DNA of 64,000 nucleotides from CAZPXZ01 sp965219495 (GCA_965219495.1 OZ244777.1:1922001-1986000); one strand, 5' to 3'; shown: positions 35,382-45,599, counted from the first letter of the stretch. A program made the numbers and translations. The notes: a model not told the origin generated them from the sequence alone.

Positions 35382-37194
35382 GTAACTGCCCAGCACTCAG
35401 TCTTGCGCGTACGTGAAGGCTGGGCAAGGCTTGCGTTTGGGATCACGCACGCTTGGGTCGGGATCGGCGTGGCGCCAGCGGGCAGGTCGTATGGAGCGGT
35501 TTAGCATTGGAGTTTTCCGATCAGTTGGTGCGGCGATGTCATCAAGGTTTCGATGATGTTCCAGCCCTGCTTTCTGGCGGTGGTGATGACGCTGCGCAGG
35601 GTGGCGAAGTCTTGGGCGCCTTTTGGGGAGCGGAACCCGCCGGAGATTTTCTGGCGCAATTTCCCCATTCGACCATCGCGTTCGGCCTCATTGTTGGTAA
35701 ACGGAACGTCGGGGTCGGTGAGGAAACGCAAGGTCTCGGTCTTGCAGTCCTGGAGCCGGAGGGCGAGATTGTGTCCGACGCGGCGTTTCTTTCGCCCGCG
35801 TTTGCCGGGCTTCGGCGGCGCGAGCGGTGGCTGCGCCTGATGAAAGGCGAGCGCCTCGGCGAGGATCCGGTCGTAGGTTCGCCCGATCCGGTGGAGCAGC
35901 GTTTCGGGAGGAGATCTTGCCATCGTTCTGGCGAGATGAACGACCCGATTGGCGCGCGACAGGAGCCGGTGCATGTGCCGGGCCCAGTCCTCTTTTTCGA
36001 TGTCGATCAGGGCTTGAAGTTCGCGCAGGTGATGGGCGTTGCAGAGCGCGTGTGAAACGCCCTCGATCTTGAAACAGGGCTTCCAATGATCGTGAACGAC
36101 ACAACCGGAGAACCCCGGCAGCAAGTCGCCGCGCTTTTCGTGGACGCGAAACAAGGTCAGCCATGGCGTGCAGGCAATGTGGAGCCACTGCGTGCGCCCG
36201 CCAACCCGGAAGCCGGTCTCGTCGAGATGCTTCACCGGCGCCTTGCGGACGATCAGGTCCCGCACATGGTCGACGAAACCCTGGAACTGCTCGGCCATCC
36301 GGCGGCTCATCGCCGCCAGCGTCGCGGCGCACACGGGCGCGTTGAACAGGTCGGCCATCAGTTGCGACAAACGATCCTCGGGCAGGAAATGCGCATGGCT
36401 CAGATAGGCCGCCACCGCCGCCATGCGCGGACCATACTGCACCGGCGCCGTCACGCCTGCGGGAAACGCCGCCCGTGTCGTCGCGCCGCAATGACCGCAA
36501 ACGCAACGGTGAGCGCGGTGTTCCGTGGCCTCGAGGGGGCGCGGCTCCGGCAGGTCGAAGACCTGTCTTGCGACAGGGCTTCCATCCCCGTCCGCAGCCG
36601 ACAGCGGCGCGCCGCAGCCCGCACAGTGCGACGGATGATGATCCTCGACATGGTCCGGCCTGTCGGTCCGGCGCAAGGTCGAACCCGCGTGCCCGGGCTG
36701 CCCGCCGCTCGGCCTGCCCGATTTGCCGCGCTGGCTCCTTGTCCGGGGCTCCGCCCGCGGCTTCTGCAGCCCGTCGCTCGAAGGAGGCTTGCTGCTGTTC
36801 CTGCTGTTCCGGCCAAGCTGCCGCTCCAGCTCTTCAAGACGTTGCCGCAGGGTCGCGTTCTCGGCTTGCAAACCAGCGAGCTGCTCGTCCTTTCGTGCGA
36901 GTTGCTCCCGCAAAGCCTCAATCTGTTTCGTTCCGCCATCATCATGCGGCGGCGCCCCTTGCGCCAGGTGGGTCGGCGCTGAAAGAGCCCGCAAGAACCG
37001 TCGGGGCTGAAAGCGAATCGCCATGACGCTATGAATAGCGCAGGTTGAATCGGGTTACCAGTCCCTGCTGTTACCAGTGATTTTTCGAGAGAAAACTGTC
37101 CTCGCCCGTCAAACCGTCACAACCGGGCAGCATCGACCTTGCGGCAGTGGCGGGCAATGCACTCCGTGGTGCACCCACTTACCTGGGCAGTTAC
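35382..37194 (-). mobile_element. Complete IS66-family element, single-gene type (1813 bp)
   Basis: Ends are 12-bp perfect inverted repeats GTAACTGCCCAG (35382-35393 and 37183-37194). They are flanked by the 8-bp direct repeat GCCCCGAG (35374-35381 and 37195-37202), the duplication size known for IS66. Only the large transposase is present, without tnpA/tnpB, as in the ISBst12 subgroup. Intact ends and gene suggest a recent insertion. Confidence 0.93.
35501..37024 (-). CDS. IS66-family transposase (TnpC-like)
   Basis: A 507-residue DDE transposase. An N-terminal leucine-zipper-like coiled coil (IEALREQLARKDEQLAGLQ) leads to the NSSKPPSSDG motif, a Cys-His zinc finger (HCAGCGAPL, CVCGHCGATT), then catalytic residues in KHLDETGFRV, CVVHDHWKP and FTNNEAERDGR. 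These motifs and the C-terminal GGFRSPKGAQDFATLRS are diagnostic. Met1 at 37024 starts MAIRFQPRRF. The gene appears undamaged. Confidence 0.95.
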   Translation of the reverse strand: MAIRFQPRRFLRALSAPTHLAQGAPPHDDGGTKQIEALREQLARKDEQLAGLQAENATLRQRLEELERQLGRNSRNSSKPPSSDGLQKPRAEPRTRSQRGKSGRPSGGQPGHAGSTLRRTDRPDHVEDHHPSHCAGCGAPLSAADGDGSPVARQVFDLPEPRPLEATEHRAHRCVCGHCGATTRAAFPAGVTAPVQYGPRMAAVAAYLSHAHFLPEDRLSQLMADLFNAPVCAATLAAMSRRMAEQFQGFVDHVRDLIVRKAPVKHLDETGFRVGGRTQWLHIACTPWLTLFRVHEKRGDLLPGFSGCVVHDHWKPCFKIEGVSHALCNAHHLRELQALIDIEKEDWARHMHRLLSRANRVVHLARTMARSPPETLLHRIGRTYDRILAEALAFHQAQPPLAPPKPGKRGRKKRRVGHNLALRLQDCKTETLRFLTDPDVPFTNNEAERDGRMGKLRQKISGGFRSPKGAQDFATLRSVITTARKQGWNIIETLMTSPHQLIGKLQC

Positions 37195-37478
37195 GCCCCG
37201 AGACCGAAAAGCATCGCGACCAAAGGACGCATTCGCGCCGCAAGAATCTCCGCTCATCAGGAGGGCTGCTCGCCTGTTCCACAGGACCCACGCATTTCCT
37301 GATGATCTGCCAACCAAAATCATCCAGAAGAAATTGGGCACGTGCAGATCCACTATCGCGACGAATTCAAGGTTTGGCGCGAACGAGGAATCGAAGGGTC
37401 AATTTCCAGAAATTCTTGTGCGACTATTTCGACCGGCGAAGATATCATGGCCGCATGCAGGAAATAGTTTGACAGATC

Positions 37479-38342
37479 ATGGCGCAATCCTGGACCAGCA
37501 GCGAAATCGATGCGGCAGTCAAGGATTATCTTACAATGCTCCGGCTTGAGCAGTCCGGGCAGGCATTCAACAAGTCTGTGCACAGGCAGGCGCTGATGGA
37601 GCAAATTGGCCGGTCCGAAGCAGCGATCGAATACAAACGCGCAAACATCAGCGCCGTGCTGGCCGAACTCGGCTTTCCGTACATCGCTGGCTATCAGCCA
37701 CGCAGGCATTACCAGCAGAAGCTGTTCGAGGCGGTTGCGGAACGAATCCGCGAAGACCGTGGCCTCTACGCGCTCCTGGCGGCGGAAACCGTGGCGCCTG
37801 ACCGTGAATCTTCTGAAGTTATGCAGGACGGATACTCAGAACTCCCAATCGACTCGCCGCCGCCGCCACGCGCGGCGCGGGAAAAAGATGTCCCGGAACT
37901 CGTTCGCCGGATTGTCGGCAAATTCGAGCCACCAGCCGAGCGGGATGCACGGAACCGGGAACTCGGGAAAGCGGGCGAAGCACTGGTTTTCCATGCGGAA
38001 AAACGCCGTCTCCAAGATATCGGTCAGACAGCCCTCTCAAGAAGCGTTCGGTGGATTGCGCGCGACGACGGCGACGGTTATGGATACGATATTTTGTCCT
38101 TCCAGGGGACGGGTGACTATCCCGACCAGAAACGCTGGCTGGAAATCAAGACGACAAACGGTCCCAAGGAGACTCCCTTCTATGTCACAACCAACGAACT
38201 GCGTGTTTCGAGAAATCATCCCGACACGTACCGAATTGTCCGGCTATATGATTTCCGGCGTCAAGCGCGGGCTTACTGCCTTGCGCCGCCGCTTGAACAT
38301 CATGTCCGGCTTGCACCGACAATTTTCAGGGCCTCTCCATGA
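37479..38342 (+). CDS. DUF3883-domain protein, nuclease-like
   Basis: A 287-residue protein. The N-terminal third is helical (QALMEQIGRSEAAIEYKRAN). The C-terminal DUF3883 domain has GKAGEALVFHAEKRRL, GYGYDILSF and KRWLEIKTTNGP. The Asp and the E-x-K pair form a PD-(D/E)XK-like site, and DUF3883 is often linked to restriction and phage-defence proteins. No start is better than ATG 37479, which follows a weak AGGAA site. The neighbouring barrel protein starts 4 bases after its stop, but the functional link is unclear. Confidence 0.75.
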   Translation: MAQSWTSSEIDAAVKDYLTMLRLEQSGQAFNKSVHRQALMEQIGRSEAAIEYKRANISAVLAELGFPYIAGYQPRRHYQQKLFEAVAERIREDRGLYALLAAETVAPDRESSEVMQDGYSELPIDSPPPPRAAREKDVPELVRRIVGKFEPPAERDARNRELGKAGEALVFHAEKRRLQDIGQTALSRSVRWIARDDGDGYGYDILSFQGTGDYPDQKRWLEIKTTNGPKETPFYVTTNELRVSRNHPDTYRIVRLYDFRRQARAYCLAPPLEHHVRLAPTIFRASP

Positions 38343-38346
38343 AATC

Positions 38347-39261
38347 GTGCTCCTGAAGTTGCGCCAGCGCGCGGCATGGCTTTCCGCAGTTGTCATCGTA
38401 TCCATCCTGGCAATCCCCTTGTCGGGAAACGCATCAGTGCAGACGGCCGACGGTGTCGTCAAAATCGCGACCGCGCAGACTGTTACGCTGGCGCAGTTGT
38501 CCGACAGCACCGAGAACGCGGAATCCTCTACTTCCCGGCCGGCGTCTTCGCACGACTTCTATGTTCGGGCAGGGGTCACGCTCGACGCTTCCGGAAAAAC
38601 CCGGTTCCTGGATGAGGACTGTTCCAGTGCTTCGCCGAAAGCCCTCTATGGTTGCGGGCGCGGCAATGACGGCGCACCCTTGAGTTCGCACGGAGACTTC
38701 GGAACGATGGGCGGCTTCGAATTGGGACTCGGTTACGCCGTGTCGACGGATGTTCGACTGGAGGCCTTCTTGCAGTATCGCCCAAGCTTTTCGTTCAAAG
38801 GGCGCGCTAATTTCAGTCAATTGCCGCCAAACAGGAAACAGAACATTGCAGCAAACCTGTCGTCTCTTACTGGTATGCTCGCCGCATATGTGGACTTTCC
38901 CGAAGTCGGCCTTTCCTGGCTGGGCTCGCTAAATCCATACATCGGCGCGGGCGTTGGCGTATCGCGCATCAACATAGGCGAAATGCGCCAGGATTTCCCG
39001 TTGACGTATACAATTGTTCCGGGCGGACAACACACAAGCGCCGCCTGGATGGTGACGGCAGGCGTGGCAACACCGATCGCTGACCGCCTAACGCTCGAAT
39101 TCGCCTGGCGATACACGGATTCCGGCATTGTAAAAACCGGTATAGGCAGGGGCCGCGTTGATTGGCAGGACGGCAGTAAAACGATCCCTCTGAACCTCGC
39201 CGCCACCAGCTCCAGACTCTCAAGTCATGGAATACAGGTGTCTTTGCGCTACAGCTTTTGA
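38347..39261 (+). CDS. Outer-membrane beta-barrel protein
   Basis: A 304-residue protein from GTG 38347. A basic start (LLKLRQRAAW), hydrophobic core (LSAVVIVSILAIPLSGNA) and likely signal cleavage are followed by alternating strands (FELGLGYAVSTDVRLEAFLQ) and a C-terminal aromatic strand ending VSLRYSF, the usual assembly signal for the outer-membrane insertion machinery. It resembles small Opa/OmpW-like barrels. The frame is open far upstream inside the DUF3883 gene, which I regard as non-coding overlap. Function beyond outer-membrane location is unknown. Confidence 0.75.
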   Translation: MLLKLRQRAAWLSAVVIVSILAIPLSGNASVQTADGVVKIATAQTVTLAQLSDSTENAESSTSRPASSHDFYVRAGVTLDASGKTRFLDEDCSSASPKALYGCGRGNDGAPLSSHGDFGTMGGFELGLGYAVSTDVRLEAFLQYRPSFSFKGRANFSQLPPNRKQNIAANLSSLTGMLAAYVDFPEVGLSWLGSLNPYIGAGVGVSRINIGEMRQDFPLTYTIVPGGQHTSAAWMVTAGVATPIADRLTLEFAWRYTDSGIVKTGIGRGRVDWQDGSKTIPLNLAATSSRLSSHGIQVSLRYSF

Positions 39262-41116
39262 CGCCGCTGGATACCATGTCGTGCGATGACATCGCATTTG
39301 TGGGACTCGTTCGCTTGCATGGCCAAGGCCGATATCGGCACTTCTCAGGCGAGAAAAAGCCAAAGAATCTCGGGCTGCTAGGCCGAATGCAGGCCCGGAT
39401 AATCGGTGGAAAGGTCTGCATCGGCGATTCCGTTTTGAGCAAGAGAAATTTCAGACAATGTTGCAGGCGGAAGGAGTTCGTCCGAAACCTTTCTCGATGA
39501 ACGCAAACGAACGGACTCTATTCGGGAAACGAGACCCATGCGTCCAAACGGATTCTTGAAATCGGTCTACAATTTCCGCGAGACCTGACCCGAGCCGCAA
39601 CATTGCCCCGGAACGCTGGCCGCGTCACTCAAGGGACGATTCGGCCGACCAGACGGCATCCCGTTGAAGTGGTCTGTTTTCTTCGCTCCCGGATTGGTCC
39701 GCGCGAAACGACAGCCAGTCTACCTACCACCAATGCGAAGTCTCGTGAGCTGCTTCGAGATGAACACGCGTAGCGAGTGGCAATTCCCGGGCGGGCTTGA
39801 TCGCGACAGAACTCGATAGTCATTGGGCGCCATTGAAATTACGGGGGATTACATACTAAAGTGACAATATCCTTGAATTGGCGCTTCGGCGCCTCTCTCC
39901 TCCGTTGTACTGGAAACAAGGCTGAAAGTGCCGGCTCCGGTGATACGTCTTGCAGCGAGTATTGGCTCGTTCACGGGTGGGAAATGGCGGGAAACCGCTT
40001 CCCGTGGCGCCGGCAAGGGGAAGGCGAAGGATGGGGGTTGCCCCGCCTCGGCGTGGAACAGTGTCGGGAGCCCATTGTGACTCTCGTATACAAGTCCCAA
40101 ATTGCGAGAGAATCCATCTCGCCATGAGCCAGAAATCCGCACTCGCTTGCCGGACCCGGCGATCACGGCGATCAACCCGGATGCAAGACGCTTGAATTGC
40201 AGCGGGGCGGAGATCATCCGCCAAGGAGTCGAACGATGTCTCGTAGACTTTGGCGGCCTTTCGACGGCGGTGGAACGACACCACGACCCGGACGGTTCTG
40301 CAGTGGATTGGGATTCGGTAATGGGTGAGCGAATTGAAAAAGATGGGGAACGGCGTAGCCAAGGAGTTGAGACGCGTGGACAAGCTGAACCGGCAGCGCC
40401 TCCGTGGCGCCATTGACCGGCTGGCGGAGTATCCTTTCTTGAGCAATGCGTCAAAGGGCTGATTTGGCGGCTTGCGGCGTCTTCGGATCGGCAAATTCCG
40501 ATTGCTGTAAAATGTTCAAGACGAGGAACTGGTCGTGCTGATCTTATGTGTTGCCCTCAAGAGCCGAGTGTGTCGCTGGGGATAGGAGTGAAACTCCCCT
40601 GCCGCACGCCAAATGGAAGCGCTCAGGCAGATTCTGTTCATGCATGGGGATTGCGCGAATGGCTTCGGCGGCGATGCGCACGGCATGGAATCCGATCTAT
40701 ACTGCCGGGCGCATTATTGGACGAATTTTCAGTCTGTATCGATTGCTATTTCACCGATTGCGGAATGTAGTCTCCGCATGTCAACCCCGCGCATGCGTTG
40801 AGCAAGGCTCTCTCTACGACGCCAAGTCCCCTGTCAGCCCAAGTTCCTGCGCTCATACGACGCACACCCAACTCATCTGAATTGGCGTTTCAGGAGGAAT
40901 TGTTGTCCTGAAATTCTGGCTGTGTCGCCCCTTTCCAGAAGCGCTTTGGCTACAAAGCGGCATGATCGATTGGATGAACCCGACTACTGCGAGTCGATAA
41001 GCGCGCTGGCCACAGTGGCTTTTTCGGCGAGAGACTCAACTTGCGAATCATTATCGCAATCCCACGAAGTCACGTTTTTGGCCCAGCGGACATTGTTGTG
41101 CAAGTTACCGAACGGC
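39262..41116. other. 1.85-kb region without a supported gene
   Basis: Several overlapping 60-200 codon frames on both strands lack ribosome sites and family patterns. A 45-codon plus-strand frame at 40324-40461 (VSELKKMGNGVAKELRRVDK...) looks protein-like but is preceded by a stop and may be a fragment. The region is a likely site of old insertions and deletions. Confidence 0.35.
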
Positions 41117-42235
41117 TTACCTTCCCTCGGCAACGGAAGCGGCGCCGGGCCGGGCAATGGAAGACCGCTCGACCAGCGGGCACTCCAGTTTGACGATCCG
41201 GAAATTTCCCGAAGTCGCCTGTTCGCCGTAAAACAGTTGTTCCACTACCCAACGGCCCATCGCCCGGTGGGGCAGGATCAAGGTCGTCAGGGGCGGAAAC
41301 AGGTGACGTGAAATCTCTTCGTCGTCGTAACCGATAACTGATATGTCATCTGGTATCGTCAGCCCCCATTCCTTCAATGCCTCATAGCAGCCAATGGCCG
41401 TCCGATCATTTTGACAGAAGATGGCCGTCGGCGGTTTTGCGGAATCAAGCAGCGCCTTCGTACCCCGATAGCCGGCGCTTGCCGACCAGTCTCCGTCGAT
41501 CACCAGCAACGGGTCAAAAGGAATATCCGCCGATGCCAGGGCGCGGCGGTATCCCGCCAGCCGGTCGCGTGTCGCATCCATGAATTGCTCGCCCGTGATG
41601 GTTCCGATGCGTCTGTGGCCCGCGTCGATGAGAGCTTCGGTTGCACGCTGTCCGCCGGCGATTTCACTCGGCACAACAGCTGGCCGGCTCATGTCGTCGT
41701 TGTAGCAATTCAAGAGGAATACCGGGATGTGTGTCTGACTCAGAATTTCTGGCAGTACAATTTTGCGCGTGAATATGCACGCGTAAACGATCGCCTCAAC
41801 ATTCTGGTCGACGAGCATCTGCAGCGTTTTGGGCTCGATATCCGGGTCATTTTGGGTTTCCACCACAAGGACGATATTGCCAGTCGCGCGCACCGCCTGC
41901 TGGATGCCGTCGATGGCAACAATACCTTCCGGACTGGTGGAAAGATGGTCGATGACAAAGGCAATCGTCCCGTCGGCAACAACAGGGGCCGGAAATTCAA
42001 GGCCGCGCAATGTCGGCGCTTCGTAGTTGAGCTTTCGTGCGACTCGCAGGACCCGCTTGCGAGTATTCTCAGAGATTTGCACGGATTTGTTCGCGTTGAG
42101 AACGATGGAAACCGTGGACTGCGAGCAACCTGCGGCTCGAGCCACGTCGCTCATGGTTACACGGCGCCTGTAGTCCGCACCTTGGGCTTTTGCATGGGAG
42201 GCAATTTTCGGGATGATCGGAGTTTGATCTTTCAT
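41117..42235 (-). CDS. LacI-family transcriptional regulator
   Basis: A 372-residue repressor-type protein. The N-terminal helix-turn-helix VTMSDVARAAGCSQSTVSIV lies near residues 26-45, followed by the hinge region. The periplasmic-binding-protein-like sensor domain carries VIGYDDEEISRHLFPPLTTL near the end. ATG 42235 (MKDQTPIIPK) is chosen over the 54-codon upstream extension, which lacks similarity. It lies downstream of, and on the same strand as, a sugar ABC transporter and probably controls it in response to its sugar. Confidence 0.9.
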   Translation of the reverse strand: MKDQTPIIPKIASHAKAQGADYRRRVTMSDVARAAGCSQSTVSIVLNANKSVQISENTRKRVLRVARKLNYEAPTLRGLEFPAPVVADGTIAFVIDHLSTSPEGIVAIDGIQQAVRATGNIVLVVETQNDPDIEPKTLQMLVDQNVEAIVYACIFTRKIVLPEILSQTHIPVFLLNCYNDDMSRPAVVPSEIAGGQRATEALIDAGHRRIGTITGEQFMDATRDRLAGYRRALASADIPFDPLLVIDGDWSASAGYRGTKALLDSAKPPTAIFCQNDRTAIGCYEALKEWGLTIPDDISVIGYDDEEISRHLFPPLTTLILPHRAMGRWVVEQLFYGEQATSGNFRIVKLECPLVERSSIARPGAASVAEGR

Positions 42236-42418
42236 GACAGGTGCTTCTATTCCTTCCCTTGCGAAAAGATACGGACAGCATCGGCCAATAAGAGGTGAAC
42301 TCCCCGCAGGAAAACGGACCGAATCAGCAACGAACCAATTGACAAATGTTACATGAGAAGTTGGTTTTCGGCGCGAAAATTCTTTAAGAATGCGCAATAG
42401 GCTGGTCGCTAGTGATCA

Positions 42419-42670
42419 ATGATGACACGGGTAGCGACAGTGATTACGCTCGCAGACGCGAAACGCAGTGAGTTAGAGCAATTCTCACGAGGACAGAATG
42501 TCTGGCAGAGTGTCGGCCCGCAGGCACGTGCTGTATTGCTAACCGCCGAAGGACTGACCAACCTTGCGATTTCGTTCGAAAAGACCCCCAAACGTTTCCG
42601 CTGGCACGAGTCCGCCGACGAGATATTTGTCTCCATCAAACGCTTCTTCCTCAGAACCCGGGAATCTGCA
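42419..42670 (+). pseudogene. IS630-family transposase with internal deletion
   Basis: One open frame fuses the N-terminal block ITLADAKRSELEQFSRG...ARAVLLTAEGLTNLAIS (helix-turn-helix start) directly to the C-terminal block KTPKRFRWHESADEIFVSIK. From family knowledge these are about 270 residues apart in IS630 transposases. The catalytic DDE region is gone, yet the frame is preserved. Confidence 0.7.
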
Positions 42671-42700
42671 CGGTTGGGACGGAATTATGGAATCTGGACA

Positions 42701-43732
42701 CTAGCCTTGCCGCCGCAGCAGCAGTGCGTACGTGGCGACTGATAGAGTGATCAACAGACCGTAAAGGAACTGCACGTAGAAACCCGTAAGGCCAATTGCC
42801 ACGATTCCCGCTTCCAGAGAACCTATGATCAACACGCCGACCAAAGTGCCATATATCGTGCCTCTGCCACCGAAGACCGAGGTGCCGCCCATGAAGACAG
42901 CTGCTAGTGCAGTAAGCAGCATTCCGTCACCTTGACTGGGCCAGAAGTAAGTCACTTCTGAGGTCAGAAAGACCCCTGCCAGAGCTGCGGACCCACCCAT
43001 CAACATGAAGCAGATGATTTTTATTCGATCCACCTTGATGCCCATCATTGCCGCGGAAGCCGGATTGTCACCAACCAAAAGCACATGACTGCCGAAGCGA
43101 TGGCGCCGGTAGAACAACCCCAACAACAAGGCAATCGCCAACATCCAGACGAACTGCATGGGGAGCGCATCGCCGAAAAGGCGGCCGACGAAAACCGCGT
43201 GCAGCGGCGAGTCCCGAAGGGAGACCAGAGCAATTCCCTTGCCTTCTGCCGCCATGTTCACTAACCCGCGCCAGAGGAACATGGTGCCGATGGTTGTGAC
43301 GATGGAGGGGATGCCGACTTTCGCTATGAGCAAACCATTGACCAGGCCGGCAATAATCCCCACTAGGAGACAAGTAGCCAGCGCAAGCAGAAAGCTCTCA
43401 CTTGAAACGTAGACGGTTCCAAAGACCCAGGAGGAAAAACCCAGCACCGAAGGAAAGGAAAGGTCAATTTCCCCTAACGTGACGACTAAGGTCATTGATA
43501 GCGCCAAGATGCCGAAAAAGGGCATGGTCGACATGAACGAGCGATAGATGTCGTAGCGTAGGAAGACTTCCGGATTACCGATGAGAAACAGCAGATAAAG
43601 ACCCGCCAATATCAGAGTTATGGCGATCTGGATATTGTAAGCCGATGCAAGCGCCACCCAATCGCGGAATCCAGCACCTCTTTGCGGACCTCGGTACGCG
43701 TTGTCCGCCGATCTGGTCGTTTCGCTGATCAT
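42701..43732 (-). CDS. Sugar ABC transporter permease, RbsC/FrcC type
   Basis: A 343-residue inner-membrane protein with about eight to ten hydrophobic segments. FVWMLAIALLLGLFYRRHRF, ALAAVFMGGTSVFGGRGTI and the preceding GDNPASAAMMGIKVDRIK loop are characteristic of ribose/fructose-type permeases. It overlaps the ATPase gene by four bases, so the two are translationally coupled. The start at 43732 reads MISETTRSADNAYRGPQ. It forms the membrane channel for the binding protein encoded at 44556-45599. Confidence 0.92.
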   Translation of the reverse strand: MISETTRSADNAYRGPQRGAGFRDWVALASAYNIQIAITLILAGLYLLFLIGNPEVFLRYDIYRSFMSTMPFFGILALSMTLVVTLGEIDLSFPSVLGFSSWVFGTVYVSSESFLLALATCLLVGIIAGLVNGLLIAKVGIPSIVTTIGTMFLWRGLVNMAAEGKGIALVSLRDSPLHAVFVGRLFGDALPMQFVWMLAIALLLGLFYRRHRFGSHVLLVGDNPASAAMMGIKVDRIKIICFMLMGGSAALAGVFLTSEVTYFWPSQGDGMLLTALAAVFMGGTSVFGGRGTIYGTLVGVLIIGSLEAGIVAIGLTGFYVQFLYGLLITLSVATYALLLRRQG

Positions 43733-44496
43733 TCTTCAATTCTTCCTGTCGTTGCCAGCCGCAACATCTTGCGCACCAATTCCTCCTGACTTAGTTCCTC
43801 CTTGCGGAAGTCACCGGCGATGCGCCCGCGGTCGAGAATTACGAAACGATCAGAAACGTCATAGACATGAAAGATGTTGTGGTCGATGAAGATCGCCGAT
43901 TTGCCACGGTGCCGGATATCTTTGACGAATTCCAACACACGTGCGGTTTCTTTCAGAGACAAACCCATGGTTGGTTCGTCCAGTATGATCAAGTCCGCAT
44001 CAAAATGAAGAGCGCGGCCGATTGCCACGCCCTGTTTCTCGCCGCCAGAAAGACTGCGTACTGCAGATTCAACGTTGATGGCCTTGGAGGTAAAGCCCAT
44101 TTGGTGGCGCAGCAGTCGCTCCGTTTCCGCCTTTTGCCGCTTCACGTCCAAGAAGCCAAAATAGTTGGTAATCTCACGCCCGGCAAACATATTGCGCCAC
44201 AACGTCTGCTGATCGGCAAGGGCGCGTTCCTGGTACACGGTTTCAATTCCGATTTCGCGCGAGCGTTTCACCGAATGCTCGGTGCGCCGTTCACCCTTGA
44301 ACCAGATCTCGCCCGCACTTGGGCTGTGCAATCCGACGATGACCTTGATCAGTGTCGACTTTCCGGCGCCGTTGTCGCCTACAAGGGCGACGATTTCGTT
44401 GCTGCCGATTTCCAAATCGATGTCATGCAAGACCGAAACAGAACCAAATTCCTTGCAAACCTGGTGAAGCAACAAGAGGCTCTCGTTTGTGTCCAT
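43729..44496 (-). CDS. Sugar ABC transporter ATPase, single-domain FrcA type
   Basis: A 255-residue ATPase with one nucleotide-binding domain, unlike the tandem RbsA. Walker A GDNGAGKST, the signature LSGGEKQGVAIGRAL (the EKQGVA variant is typical of FrcA), Walker B LIILDEPTMGLS and switch His in FIDHNIFHV are present. ATG 44496 (MDTNESLLLL) fits the family; the frame is open 13 codons upstream. It is the central gene of a binding protein-ATPase-permease operon on the minus strand. Confidence 0.92.
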   Translation of the reverse strand: MDTNESLLLLHQVCKEFGSVSVLHDIDLEIGSNEIVALVGDNGAGKSTLIKVIVGLHSPSAGEIWFKGERRTEHSVKRSREIGIETVYQERALADQQTLWRNMFAGREITNYFGFLDVKRQKAETERLLRHQMGFTSKAINVESAVRSLSGGEKQGVAIGRALHFDADLIILDEPTMGLSLKETARVLEFVKDIRHRGKSAIFIDHNIFHVYDVSDRFVILDRGRIAGDFRKEELSQEELVRKMLRLATTGRIEE

Positions 44497-44555
44497 GTGT
44501 GGCTCTTTCAGCAGGATGTTCGGGGACGGTGTCACCGCCCCCGAACAGTGAGAAG

Positions 44556-45599
44556 CTAGCGTATCCCTTCCGCAGCAAGCGGGGCGACCATTCCAATATT
44601 TTTGGAGGTGATGAGGGCCGCACCGGTATCGATGTTCATCCCAGCAAATCCAAACTTTGAAGTCAGAAAGAGTTGTATGATCGGCAGATAGCCTTGCAGG
44701 AACGGCTGCTGGTCGAGAACCACGTCAATGTAGCCTTCGTCGATGCCCTGAGCGGTCACCGCTGAGAGATCGAAGCCAGCCCCGCAGACTTCGTCCGGCT
44801 GCTTGCCGGCGCTACGAAGGAAGGTGCCTAGTGTCGCGGTCAAAGCACCGTGATCGGTGATCACGGCCTTGAGGCCTGGATTGCTAGCGGCAAAGCTCGT
44901 GAATACCGGTGTGCCAGTGGCGGCATCCTTGTTTGTCGCATCGGAGATTTCCAGGTACTTGACCTGAATGCCGACAGATTCCAGTGCGTCAATCACTCCC
45001 TTGGTACGTTGGCCGCGCGCTTCCTGACCCAGAAGACCCCACACAAGTGCCTGGTCGCCTAACCGGAGACCACACTCCCGAACTGTGCCCAGCCCTAGGG
45101 ACCTTCCGGCCTCGTAAAGTGTCGCGCCGACATAGCCCATGCCATCGGCCTTGTACTTCCCTTCGGAAACCGGCAGGTCGACGTTCTGCGTGGTGACAAT
45201 TATGCCATTGGCACGCGCTTCGTCCACCAGGTTGCTGAGCGCCGCTTCGCCGGGATGGCCCATCAAGGCGATGCCGTCCGGGCGCCGAGCTATAGCTTCC
45301 TTGAACTGTTGGACCATTTTGGCAGGATTCCAGTCGGACCAGACATACTCAACTTGACAACTCGTGTGCTCGGCCGCCAAGACCGCACCGTTGTAAACGA
45401 TGGATGCAAAGGCACCGCCTTCTGGGCCGCCAGGGAAAAATACGAATCGCTTGCCCTCGCACGAAAGGTCGGCTGCTGCTACCGGTGCCGAAATTACCAG
45501 ACCGAACGCCAGCAATCCTATAGCTGGCAGCTGCAGCCACAAGCGCCGCACTCGGGCAGATGCTAGACAAATCGTACTCCCGATGTTTTCAAATTCCAT
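44556..45599 (-). CDS. Sugar ABC transporter periplasmic binding protein
   Basis: A 347-residue type I periplasmic binding protein (LacI/RbsB fold). A signal peptide with hydrophobic core LPAIGLLAFGLVISAPVAAA precedes the mature domain. ALMGHPGEAALSNLVDEAR, NGIIVTTQNVDL and LKAVITDHGALTATLG are hinge and ligand-pocket segments. AAGGAGG precedes the ATG closely. It delivers a sugar to the RbsC/FrcA-type pair encoded downstream; the actual sugar is not determinable. Confidence 0.9.
   Translation of the reverse strand: MEFENIGSTICLASARVRRLWLQLPAIGLLAFGLVISAPVAAADLSCEGKRFVFFPGGPEGGAFASIVYNGAVLAAEHTSCQVEYVWSDWNPAKMVQQFKEAIARRPDGIALMGHPGEAALSNLVDEARANGIIVTTQNVDLPVSEGKYKADGMGYVGATLYEAGRSLGLGTVRECGLRLGDQALVWGLLGQEARGQRTKGVIDALESVGIQVKYLEISDATNKDAATGTPVFTSFAASNPGLKAVITDHGALTATLGTFLRSAGKQPDEVCGAGFDLSAVTAQGIDEGYIDVVLDQQPFLQGYLPIIQLFLTSKFGFAGMNIDTGAALITSKNIGMVAPLAAEGIR

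Noticed and set aside
37054..37076. GTTACC repeats near 37054 and 37070 as the right end of the IS66 element
   Set aside because: They match the left end poorly and give no target duplication; the true end at 37183-37194 gives a 12-bp match and an exact 8-bp duplication.
39849..40494. Two overlapping minus-strand ORFs of about 200 codons
   Set aside because: Arg/Pro/Ser-rich composition without domains, overlapping in different frames and without a ribosome site.
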